Assembly: GCF_034661235.1 (NCBI RefSeq)
Contig: NZ_CP141059.1
Span: forward strand, 4,463,501 to 4,527,500
From: Nocardioides bizhenqiangii
GTDB lineage: Bacteria; Actinomycetota; Actinomycetes; Propionibacteriales; Nocardioidaceae
Direction: 5' to 3'
Length of the DNA: 64,000 bases
Under the pieces are notes generated by a model that was not told the DNA's origin, searched no databases, and saw only the letters and a program-made list of their open reading frames with translations. Both the position numbers and the translations under genes were made by a program. Shown piece by piece: positions 50,743-57,708 of the stretch (the first letter of the stretch is position 1; each line of letters begins with the position of its first letter).

Positions 50743-50748
50743 TAGTCT
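50743..50748 (+). promoter_or_regulatory. Leaderless-type -10 box (TAGTCT)
   Basis: TAGTCT ends 6 nt before the ATG at 50755 of the nfo-like gene; no Shine-Dalgarno sequence. Confidence 0.45.
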
Positions 50749-50754
50749 GGGGCC

Positions 50755-51561
50755 ATGAGCGAGACCAGTGCCCTCCGCATCGGCGCCCACGTCGAACAGA
50801 CCGACCCGATCGCCGAGGCCAGGGCCCGTAGCGCCCCGCTGGTGCAGTTCTTCCTCGGCAACCCGCAGTCCTTCAAGGGTCCGGTGGTCGCCTACGAAGG
50901 TGGGCCCGAGCGGCTGCGCGCCGACGCAGAGGCGGCCGGCGTCGACCTCTACGTCCACGCGCCGTACCTCATCAACGTCGCGACCACGAACAACCGGCAG
51001 CGGATACCGGGTCGCAAGCTGCTCCAGCAGCACATGGACGCCGCCGCCGAGATCGGCGCGAAGGGGCTCATCGTCCACGGCGGCCACGTGCAGGACGACG
51101 ACGACCCGGCGAAGGGCTTCGACAACTGGCGCAAGGCGGTCGAGGCGACCGACATCAAGATCCCGCTGCTGATCGAGAACACCGCCGGTGGCACCAACGC
51201 GATGACCCGCTACCTCGAGCGGATCGCCGGGGTGTGGGCGGCCATCGACGGCACCGAGGGCGCCGACCTGGTCGGCTTCTGCCTCGACACCTGCCACGCC
51301 CACGCCGGCGGCAACCCGCTCGAGACGATCGTCGACGACGTCCGCAAGATCACCGGCCGGATCGACCTGGTCCACTGCAACGACAGTCGCGACGACTTCG
51401 ACTCCGGTGCCGACCGGCACGCCAACTTCGGGGCCGGCCGGATCGACCCCGACCTGCTGGCGGCCGTCGTGCGCGACGCGGGCGCTCCTGTCGTGTGCGA
51501 GACGCCCGGCGGCGCCGAGCAGCACCTCGCCGACTTCGCCTGGCTGAGGTCACGCCTCTGA
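50755..51561 (+). CDS. nfo: Deoxyribonuclease IV (endonuclease IV)-like protein
   Basis: 268-residue TIM-barrel of the AP endonuclease 2 family: LRIGAHVEQTDPIAEARARSAPLVQFFLGNPQSFKGP, YVHAPYLINVATTN, GLIVHGGHVQDDDD, IPLLIENTAGG (metal-binding Glu), GFCLDTCHAHAGG (Asp/His) and LVHCNDSRDDFDSGADRHANFGAGRID, followed by VVCETPG. All zinc ligands of endonuclease IV appear present. It would cut at abasic sites in DNA repair. Leaderless-type promoter; the 3' end is followed by a small tandem duplication and a hairpin. Confidence 0.9.
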   Translation: MSETSALRIGAHVEQTDPIAEARARSAPLVQFFLGNPQSFKGPVVAYEGGPERLRADAEAAGVDLYVHAPYLINVATTNNRQRIPGRKLLQQHMDAAAEIGAKGLIVHGGHVQDDDDPAKGFDNWRKAVEATDIKIPLLIENTAGGTNAMTRYLERIAGVWAAIDGTEGADLVGFCLDTCHAHAGGNPLETIVDDVRKITGRIDLVHCNDSRDDFDSGADRHANFGAGRIDPDLLAAVVRDAGAPVVCETPGGAEQHLADFAWLRSRL

Positions 51562-51571
51562 GGTCACGCCT
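51544..51571. repeat. 14-bp tandem duplication at the nfo stop
   Basis: CTGAGGTCACGCCT occurs twice in tandem (51544-51557, 51558-51571). The first copy holds the last codons and stop of the nfo-like gene. Confidence 0.75.
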
Positions 51572-51604
51572 CTGAGTGCGTCCGAGGGACGAGGATGCAC
51601 TCAG
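51572..51604 (+). terminator. Hairpin CTGAGTGC ... GCACTCAG
   Basis: Perfect 8-bp arms with a 17-nt loop that contains a further GTCC/GGAC pairing, directly after the nfo-like gene. No T-run. Confidence 0.45.
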
Positions 51605-51617
51605 AGCAAGGCGGGAG

Positions 51618-51672
51618 GTCGAGTAGCGCCATGGCTGAGCTTGCGAAGCCGTGATGCGCGTATCGAGACCCG
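51618..51672. repeat. Dispersed intergenic repeat, copy B
   Basis: Inverted copy of the element at 49530-49592: its reverse complement shares TCTCGATACGCG, TCACGGCTTCG, CTCAGCC and GCGCTACTCGA in the same order. It ends near a further TCTCGATACG at 51720-51729. Confidence 0.6.
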
Positions 51673-51743
51673 GTGAGGTGCCTGCCGGCGGTGGGAACGG
51701 CCGACAGCACCGTTGCGGCGTCTCGATACGCCCTCGCGCCAGA

Positions 51744-51791
51744 GCGCTCGGGCTACTCGACGAGCGGGGCGCTCGGGCTACTCGACGAGCG
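51744..51791. repeat. 25-bp-period tandem repeat overlapping the MFS 3' end
   Basis: A 23-bp unit (GCGCTCGGGCTACTCGACGA plus GCG) occurs twice, at 51744-51766 and 51769-51791. The stop codon of the MFS gene (51778) and its last codons (SLVE) lie in the second copy, and the sequence resembles the right half of the dispersed repeats at 49.5 and 51.6 kb. Confidence 0.7.
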
Positions 51792-53025
51792 AGGGCGCGG
51801 GCTCCGGGCGCCGGTCGATCTCCCGCCAGCGCGGGTCGACGGCAGGCAGCATCGTGACCAGGAAGTACGCCGCGCCGGTGGCGAGCATCGCGAAGGTGAG
51901 CCCCTGCCAGGACACCAGCGCACCGCCGAGCAGACCGCCGAACGGCATCAGCGCCCAGCACATCGCCGTGGTCAGGGAGGAGACCCGCCCGAGAAGCGGG
52001 TCCGGGATCCGCTCGAAGATCACCGCTCCCAGCACCGGGTTGAGGAACCCGGAGGCGAAGCCGCCGACCACGACCACCAGCCCGACCAGCCACGCCGGCG
52101 AGTCGTAGGCGAACACCGCGAACCGCGGCGCACCGGCCAGCAGGAACGCGACCAGGTAGACCCAGAACCGTGGCAGCCGCGCCGCCCACGCCGCCGCACA
52201 CACCGATCCGAGCGCCGAGGCGCCGGCGAACACTGCGAAGACGGTGCCGAGCCCAGCGGCGCCGGCACCGTACTCCTTCGCCCAGACCGGCATCAGCACC
52301 GCCGCCCACGCCGCGTCGAGCAGGTTCGTCAGCGCCACCATCACCGTGATCGCGAGCAGCACCGGGTCGCGCCGGAGGAAGTCCCACCCCTCGCGCAGCT
52401 GGACGAGGTACGGCGCCGGGTCGCGCTCCTCCTCCTCCACGAGCCCGGCCGGCCGCATCGCCACCGTCGCCCACGCGAGGACGGCGGCCGCGACGCCGAA
52501 GCTGACAGCGTCGACGAGCAGGGCGTTGGCCGCGCCGACCAACGTGACGAGCGCTCCAGCCAGAGCGGCCCCGAGCAGGGTCGCCGTCCGCTCGACGGTG
52601 CTGGAGAGGCCGGTCGCCCGCTCGATCGGGACCTCCGCCGTCGCCGCGAGCTGCGGGATCAGCGCGTGCTTGGCTGCGTCGCCCGGCCCGCGCAGGCCGC
52701 CGGCCACCGCGACCAGCGCCAGGAGCACGGGAAAGGCCAGCAGGTCGGCACCGTGCAGCAGCGGGATCGCGCCGACGACGACCACGCTCCCGAGGTCGCA
52801 GGTGATCGCCACCCGGCGCGCACCGACCCGGTCGATCACCGGCCCGCCGAGCACCTTCAGGACGACGAGCGGCAGCATCTCGGCGAGCGCGACCAGCCCG
52901 GTCAGGGTCGGGCTGCCCGTCGTGGTCAGCACGAACCACGGGATCGCGATCATCGAGACCCGGGTGCCGACGAGCGAGATCGCGTCGGCGGTCAGCCACC
53001 CGTAGAGCGGCCGACGCGCGCTCAT
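51778..53025 (-). CDS. MFS transporter (enterobactin exporter-like group)
   Basis: 415 residues with about 12 transmembrane helices: PLYGWLTADAISLVGTRVSMIAIPWFVLTTTGSPTLTGLVALAEMLPLVVLKVLGGPVIDRVGARRVAI is typical of MFS_3 (EntS-like) exporters. The substrate is unknown. The ATG overlaps the stop of the upstream ArsR-type gene (ATGA, 53022-53025), so regulator and transporter form an operon. The C-terminus has been captured by an intergenic tandem repeat. Confidence 0.88.
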   Translation of the reverse strand: MSARRPLYGWLTADAISLVGTRVSMIAIPWFVLTTTGSPTLTGLVALAEMLPLVVLKVLGGPVIDRVGARRVAITCDLGSVVVVGAIPLLHGADLLAFPVLLALVAVAGGLRGPGDAAKHALIPQLAATAEVPIERATGLSSTVERTATLLGAALAGALVTLVGAANALLVDAVSFGVAAAVLAWATVAMRPAGLVEEEERDPAPYLVQLREGWDFLRRDPVLLAITVMVALTNLLDAAWAAVLMPVWAKEYGAGAAGLGTVFAVFAGASALGSVCAAAWAARLPRFWVYLVAFLLAGAPRFAVFAYDSPAWLVGLVVVVGGFASGFLNPVLGAVIFERIPDPLLGRVSSLTTAMCWALMPFGGLLGGALVSWQGLTFAMLATGAAYFLVTMLPAVDPRWREIDRRPEPAPSLVE

Positions 53026-53591
53026 TCCTCCCCGCCCAGGCGCCCCGGCTGCGGGAAGGCGCTGATCTGGAGGACGAAGTCCACGGCGTCCTCGGTGTCC
53101 TCGTCCTCGGCGGCCGCGGCGATCTCGGCGAGTGCCTCCGTCACCGCTCGTGCCTTGCCGGGCGAGAGCCGCACCAGCCAGTCGCTGAAGGTCACCGACT
53201 TCCGCCACTCCTGCGGCAGCAGCGGGAGCTCCTCGACCGCGCGCTGCAGCCGCTCGGTGTAGACGGTCACGACCGCCTGGAGGTAGGCGTCGAGCGTCTC
53301 CTGCGCCTCGCGGTCGGCCGGGTCCGGCTCGTCGGTCTGGGTGGAACGGTGCGCGGCCCGCCACCACCGGTCGCGCCCGTTCCCACGCTCGGTGTCCTCG
53401 ACCACGAAGCCGTGCTGCGCCAGCTGGCGCAGGTGGTACGACGTCGCCCCGCTGTTGAGCCCGAGCCGGGTCGCCAGGGTGGTGGCCGTGGCGGGGCCGT
53501 CGATGCGCAGCAGGCCGAGCATCCGGAGCCGGACCGGGTGCGCCAGGGCACGCAGCATGGCCGGGGTGGGCGTGATCGTGGTGAGGTCCAC
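53022..53591 (-). CDS. ArsR-type winged-helix regulator
   Basis: 189 residues: LTTITPTPAMLRALAHPVRLRMLGLLRIDGPATATTLATRLGLNSGATSYHLRQLAQHGFVVEDTERGNGRDRWWRAAHRST is a helix-turn-helix of the HTH_20 type; the C-terminal half is helical and acidic (EDEDTEDAVDF). GTG start. It is cotranscribed with the MFS gene (4-nt overlap), whose expression it probably controls. Confidence 0.88.
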   Translation of the reverse strand: MDLTTITPTPAMLRALAHPVRLRMLGLLRIDGPATATTLATRLGLNSGATSYHLRQLAQHGFVVEDTERGNGRDRWWRAAHRSTQTDEPDPADREAQETLDAYLQAVVTVYTERLQRAVEELPLLPQEWRKSVTFSDWLVRLSPGKARAVTEALAEIAAAAEDEDTEDAVDFVLQISAFPQPGRLGGEE

Positions 53592-53638
53592 GCCGTCACG
53601 CTACAACTGCAAACGTTTCTTTGCAAAGAGTTCTTTGG

Positions 53639-54058
53639 CTATGCGGGCTTCCAGCCGAGGTTGGACGCGACCCGCTCCAGCGACGCGAACAGGCGGTCCT
53701 TCTCCTCCTGGGGCAAGCTCTCGAACGCGCGGCTGTGGATGTCGTCGATCGCCTGCTCCTCCACCTGGTCGACGCGCTCCCGCCCTCGGTCCGTGAGCCG
53801 GTACTCGTTCGCCCGGTGCTCGACCAGGCCGCCCCCGACGACACGATCGACCATGGCATCCGGGGTGTCGTTCCCGACCAGGAACGGGGCCAGGCTTTCC
53901 CGGAGGGAGTCGTCGGCGACGGCGCCGACCTCCAGCCGGGTCAGCACGTGCCACTGTCCGCGGTCGAGGCCGGCGGCCTCCGCGGCCCGCGCGAACTCGT
54001 CCTGGAGAAGGGTGTCCAAGGTTCTCGCCCAGTAGCTGAGCGGTAGTGGTGCGGTCAT
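53639..54058 (-). CDS. MarR-like winged-helix protein
   Basis: 139 residues: LPLSYWARTLDTLLQDEFARAAEAAGLDRGQWHVLTRLEVGAVADDSLRESLAPFLVGNDTPDAMVDRVVGGGLVEHRANEYRLTDRGRERVDQVEEQ has the MarR layout, but the segment for the recognition helix is irregular, with no clear 'QSTVTR.I..L'. It diverges from the FemAB-like gene by 34 bp. DNA binding is likely but less certain than for the other regulators here. Confidence 0.72.
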   Translation of the reverse strand: MTAPLPLSYWARTLDTLLQDEFARAAEAAGLDRGQWHVLTRLEVGAVADDSLRESLAPFLVGNDTPDAMVDRVVGGGLVEHRANEYRLTDRGRERVDQVEEQAIDDIHSRAFESLPQEEKDRLFASLERVASNLGWKPA

Positions 54059-54080
54059 GAGCGGTCAGTACCCAGACCGA

Positions 54081-54086
54081 TACGCT
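54081..54086 (+). promoter_or_regulatory. Leaderless-type -10 box (TACGCT)
   Basis: TACGCT ends 6 nt before the ATG at 54093. Confidence 0.4.
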
Positions 54087-54092
54087 CGACGC

Positions 54093-55232
54093 ATGCCGAG
54101 CCTGCGGGTCGTCTCCGCCGATGAGCACCGCGACTATCTGGCGACCCTTCCCACCGCCAGCTTCCTCCAGACACCCGGCTGGGCGAAGGTCAAGCCGGAG
54201 TGGCGGTCCGAGCACCTCGCCTGGGTCGACGACGACGGCCGGACCGTGGGCGCCGCCCTGGTCCTCTACCGCCAGCTGCCCCGGCTCAACCGCTTCCTCG
54301 CGTACCTCCCCGAAGGCCCGGTCATCGACTGGTCGAGCGACCGGCTCGGCGACTGGCTCGACCCGCTGGTGCGCCACCTCAAGGGCGAGGGGGCGTTCGC
54401 CGTCCGCATCGGTCCCCCGGTCGTCACCCGCCGGTGGACCGCCGCGCAGATCAAGGGGGGCATCGCCGACGCCGACGTACGCCGCCTCGGCCAGATCCCG
54501 CCCCTGGAGCGGTCCGCCGCGGGCGCCCGCGTCGTCTCCCAGCTGCACGAGCTGGGCTGGCGCCACCAGGCGGCGGAGGGCGGCTTCGCCGCCGGACAGC
54601 CGCAGTTCGTGTACCAGATCCCGCTGGTGCAGGCCGATCGCACGCCCCACACCGAGGAGTCCCTCCTCAAGGGGATGAACCAGCAGTGGCGTCGCAACAT
54701 CAAGAAGGCCGACAAGGAAGGCGTCGAGGTCTCCGTCGGCACCGGGGCGGACCTCAAGGCGTTCCACGACCTCTACGTCCACACCGCCGAGCGCGACCAC
54801 TTCACGCCGCGACCGCTGCGCTACTTCGAGGTCATGTACGACGCCCTCAACGAGGAGGGAGCGACCGAGCCCGTCAGCGAGATGAAGCTGTGGCTGGCCC
54901 GGCACCATGGCGACCTGGTCGCCGCGACGCTCTCGGTCCGGGTCGGCACCCACGCCTGGTACTCCTACGGCGCGTCCTCCACCGAGAAGCGCGACGTCCG
55001 CGGCTCCAACGCCGTCCAGTGGGCGATGATCCGCGACGCGCTCGCCGCCGGCGCCACCGTCTACGACCTGCGCGGCATCACCGACACCCTCGACGCCGAC
55101 GACTCCCACGTCGGGCTGATCCAGTTCAAGGTCGGCACCGGCGGCGAGGCCGTCGAGTACGCCGGTGAGTGGGACCTGCCGATCAACCGCGTGCTCTACA
55201 AGGCGTTCCAGATCTACCTGGCCCGTCGCTGA
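54093..55232 (+). CDS. FemAB/FemX-like peptidoglycan aminoacyltransferase
   Basis: 379 residues with two GNAT-like subdomains: ATLPTASFLQTPGWAKVKPEWRSEHLAWVDDDGRTVGAALVLYRQLPRLNRFLAYLPEGPVIDW in the first, and HAWYSYGASSTEKRDVRGSNAVQWAMIRDALAAGATVYDLRGI in the second, with helical NQQWRRNIKKADKEGVEV between. This is the FemAB family (tRNA-dependent transfer of amino acids to the lipid II side chain). It precedes the alanine racemase-like gene by 10 bp; together with GT87 and PBP genes they form an envelope-synthesis cluster. Confidence 0.88.
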   Translation: MPSLRVVSADEHRDYLATLPTASFLQTPGWAKVKPEWRSEHLAWVDDDGRTVGAALVLYRQLPRLNRFLAYLPEGPVIDWSSDRLGDWLDPLVRHLKGEGAFAVRIGPPVVTRRWTAAQIKGGIADADVRRLGQIPPLERSAAGARVVSQLHELGWRHQAAEGGFAAGQPQFVYQIPLVQADRTPHTEESLLKGMNQQWRRNIKKADKEGVEVSVGTGADLKAFHDLYVHTAERDHFTPRPLRYFEVMYDALNEEGATEPVSEMKLWLARHHGDLVAATLSVRVGTHAWYSYGASSTEKRDVRGSNAVQWAMIRDALAAGATVYDLRGITDTLDADDSHVGLIQFKVGTGGEAVEYAGEWDLPINRVLYKAFQIYLARR

Positions 55233-55242
55233 GGTAGATCGG

Positions 55243-56316
55243 ATGAGCCTCACCCTGACCGTCGACGGTCCGCGCTGGCGGGCCCACCTCGAGTCCGTCG
55301 CGGACGCCCACCCCGGGATCGTCCCCGTGGCGAAGGGCAACGGCTACGGCTTCACCCTCGGCCGGCTCGCGCGCAAGGCGCAGTGGCTGCGCGACCGCGG
55401 GCACGACGTGACGACCCTCGCCGTCGGCACCTACGCCGAGATCCCCGAGGTCGCCACTCGTTGGAACGGCGACATCCTGGTGCTCACCCCGTGGCGGCCG
55501 TTCGTCGAGCCGTTCGACCCGACGCTCACGAAGCGGGTCATCCACACCGTCAGCCGGCTCGCCGACCTCGACCAGCTGCTCACCCTGGCGCCGACCGCCC
55601 GGATCGTCCTCGAGCGCACCACCAGCATGCAGCGGCACGGGATGTCCGCGCGCGAGCTGTGGGAGGCGGGCGAGGTGCTCCGGCGGCGCGACGACATCCG
55701 GCTGGAGGGGGTCGCCCTGCACCTGCCGCTCGCCCAGGGCAACCACCTCGGCGAGGTCGGCCGGCTGCTCAACGACTACGTCGCCGCCGCGGTGCCGGAG
55801 CGCGGCGCCCCCACCCTCTGGGTCAGCCACCTCACCGACGGCGAGCTCGAGACCCTGCGCCAGCAGTACCCCGACTTCGTCGCCCGCCCCCGCATCGGCA
55901 CCCAGCTGTGGCTCGGCGACCGCGGCGCCCTCCGGGTGACGGCGACCGTCCTCGACGTGCACCCCGTGGAGCGCGGCGACGCCTTCGGCTACCGCGCTCG
56001 CACCGCACCGAAGTCGGGCCACCTGCTGGTGGTCAGCGGAGGCACCGCCCACGGCATCGGCCTCGAGGCGCCGACCGGCGAGTCCACCATCAAGGCCCGC
56101 GCCGCCACCTTCGCGAGGGGCGGTCTCGACGCGGTCGGGTTCGTGCGGTCGCCGTACTCCATCGACGGCAAGCAGCGGCTCTTCGCCGAGCCACCGCACA
56201 TGCAGGCGTCGATGCTGTTCCTACCGAGTGGCGCCCGCGTGCCGGCCGTCGGCGACCGGATCGACGTGCGGGTGCGCTACACCGCCACCACCTTCGACCG
56301 GGTCGACATCAGCTAG
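55243..56316 (+). CDS. Alanine racemase-like PLP enzyme
   Basis: 357 residues. The PLP lysine is Lys31 in VPVAKGNGYGF (compare VVKANAYGHG), followed by the barrel (LAVGTYAEIPEVATRWNGDILVLTPW, ERTTSMQRHGMS) and a C-terminal beta domain with ARPRIGTQLWLGD and DAFGYRARTAPKSGHLLVVSGGTAHGIGLEAP. The GYR segment corresponds to the second catalytic Tyr region. It is divergent from housekeeping Alr and is regularly found next to FemAB-like genes in actinobacteria. It may supply a D-amino acid or bind PLP in a wall-related role. Its 3' end overlaps the convergent GT87 gene by 96 bp. Confidence 0.83.
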   Translation: MSLTLTVDGPRWRAHLESVADAHPGIVPVAKGNGYGFTLGRLARKAQWLRDRGHDVTTLAVGTYAEIPEVATRWNGDILVLTPWRPFVEPFDPTLTKRVIHTVSRLADLDQLLTLAPTARIVLERTTSMQRHGMSARELWEAGEVLRRRDDIRLEGVALHLPLAQGNHLGEVGRLLNDYVAAAVPERGAPTLWVSHLTDGELETLRQQYPDFVARPRIGTQLWLGDRGALRVTATVLDVHPVERGDAFGYRARTAPKSGHLLVVSGGTAHGIGLEAPTGESTIKARAATFARGGLDAVGFVRSPYSIDGKQRLFAEPPHMQASMLFLPSGARVPAVGDRIDVRVRYTATTFDRVDIS

Positions 56317-57708
56317 GTCCTCCGGTTCCGGCCGGTCGCCGGTCGGGTCGTGGTTCGGCGCGAGCATGTCGCGGACGATGACCGCGGCCAGGTAGAGCTC
56401 GCACGCCATCCGCACGGCGATGCCGACCCAGTAGAAGCCCACGTCGCCGCCACCGGCGGGCTGCAGGTAGTTGCCGAGGTACCACCAGACCGTGCAGAAG
56501 TAGAAGACCTCACCGGCCTGCCAGATGATCTGGTCACGCCACCGCGGCCTCGCGAGCACCGCGAGCGGCAACAGCCAGAGGACGTACTGCGGCGAGTAGA
56601 CCTTGTTGATGAGCAGGAACCCGACCACGATTAGGAAGCCGAGCTGGGCCAGCCGGGGCACGTGGCCGGTACGGCGACCCGCCAGCAGGCCGAGCACGAG
56701 GACGCCGGCGCACCACACGCCGAAGAAGATCCACGACGCCAGGTTGATGGTGTCGACGCCCACCCCGCTGTCGCGGACCTGGTCGATGATCAACCACACC
56801 GACCCGAGGTCGGCGCCGCGGTCGGCGTTGAACGACCAGAACACCTTCCAGGTGTCCGGGCCGCTCAGGTAGGCGGGGAGGTTGACCAGCGACCAGGTGA
56901 CCGCCGCCCAGACCGTGGCGAGCGCGAAGGCGCCGTACCTCCGCTGCCGGATGCAGATGATGAGCAGACCACCGAGCAGGAACAGCGGATAGAGCTTCGC
57001 CGCGGTGCCGAGCCCGATGAGCACGCCGGTCAGCACCGGCCGGTCCCGCGACCACGACCACAGCGCGGCGGCGACGAGGGCGACGGCGATCAGGTCCCAG
57101 TTGATGAGCCCGGTCAGGATCAGCGTCGGTGAGAGGGCGAAGGCGGCGGCGTCCCACGGCCGCCGCCGATCGACCTTCGACAGCAGCCACACCGAGAGCA
57201 GGGCCAGCGCGGCGAAGCCGACCGCGTTGACCAGCACGAAGATCGTGAGCTCGCGGTCCACGTCCTTGCTCGCGGCGAGCTCGTCGACCGGTTGGTCGGA
57301 GCGGGCGTCGCGGTCCGGGCTCCCGTTGAGGACCTGGGTCACCCACGCGGCGCCGTAGGCCCAGTAGGAGATGCCGACCGGGTACTCCATGGCGTCGTAG
57401 CGGTCGCGGGTCTCCTCGTCGTCGTCGTAGGGCCAGGACAGCTCGGCCAGGCCGCGCGGTACGTAGAGCGGCCGCAGGTCGGTGTAGCACATGTGGGAGT
57501 AGACCCACGGCTGGTCCTTGCCGTCGGCCAGCGAGCAGGGCGCCTTCTGCGCCATGCCGAGCACGAACGTGATCGCCGTCAGCAGCAGCAGCACCCGCGC
57601 GGGGGTCCACCACCGGTGCCGCCCGGCGTGCTCACCCACCGGTCCGCCGACCACCTCGCTCACGGCGGCGACGACCCGGTCGTCCCGGGTCGGGTGGACG
57701 TGGGTCAT
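56221..57708 (-). CDS. GT87-type (DUF2029) polyprenyl-phosphate-mannose mannosyltransferase
   Basis: 495 residues with about 10-11 transmembrane helices. Conserved elements are PLYVPRGLAELSWPYDDDEETRDRYDAMEYPVGISYWAY (first extracytoplasmic loop with acidic residues), LIGLGTAAKLYPLF and LLINKVYSPQYVLWLLPLAVL. It matches the Rv0051-type GT-C family that uses polyprenol-phosphate mannose for cell-envelope glycans. The ATG overlaps the PBP stop by 1 nt, so both are translated from one message. The last 96 bp are antisense to the alanine racemase-like gene. Confidence 0.87.
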   Translation of the reverse strand: MTHVHPTRDDRVVAAVSEVVGGPVGEHAGRHRWWTPARVLLLLTAITFVLGMAQKAPCSLADGKDQPWVYSHMCYTDLRPLYVPRGLAELSWPYDDDEETRDRYDAMEYPVGISYWAYGAAWVTQVLNGSPDRDARSDQPVDELAASKDVDRELTIFVLVNAVGFAALALLSVWLLSKVDRRRPWDAAAFALSPTLILTGLINWDLIAVALVAAALWSWSRDRPVLTGVLIGLGTAAKLYPLFLLGGLLIICIRQRRYGAFALATVWAAVTWSLVNLPAYLSGPDTWKVFWSFNADRGADLGSVWLIIDQVRDSGVGVDTINLASWIFFGVWCAGVLVLGLLAGRRTGHVPRLAQLGFLIVVGFLLINKVYSPQYVLWLLPLAVLARPRWRDQIIWQAGEVFYFCTVWWYLGNYLQPAGGGDVGFYWVGIAVRMACELYLAAVIVRDMLAPNHDPTGDRPEPEDLADVDPVEGGGGVAHPHVDPVADGRHAGATR

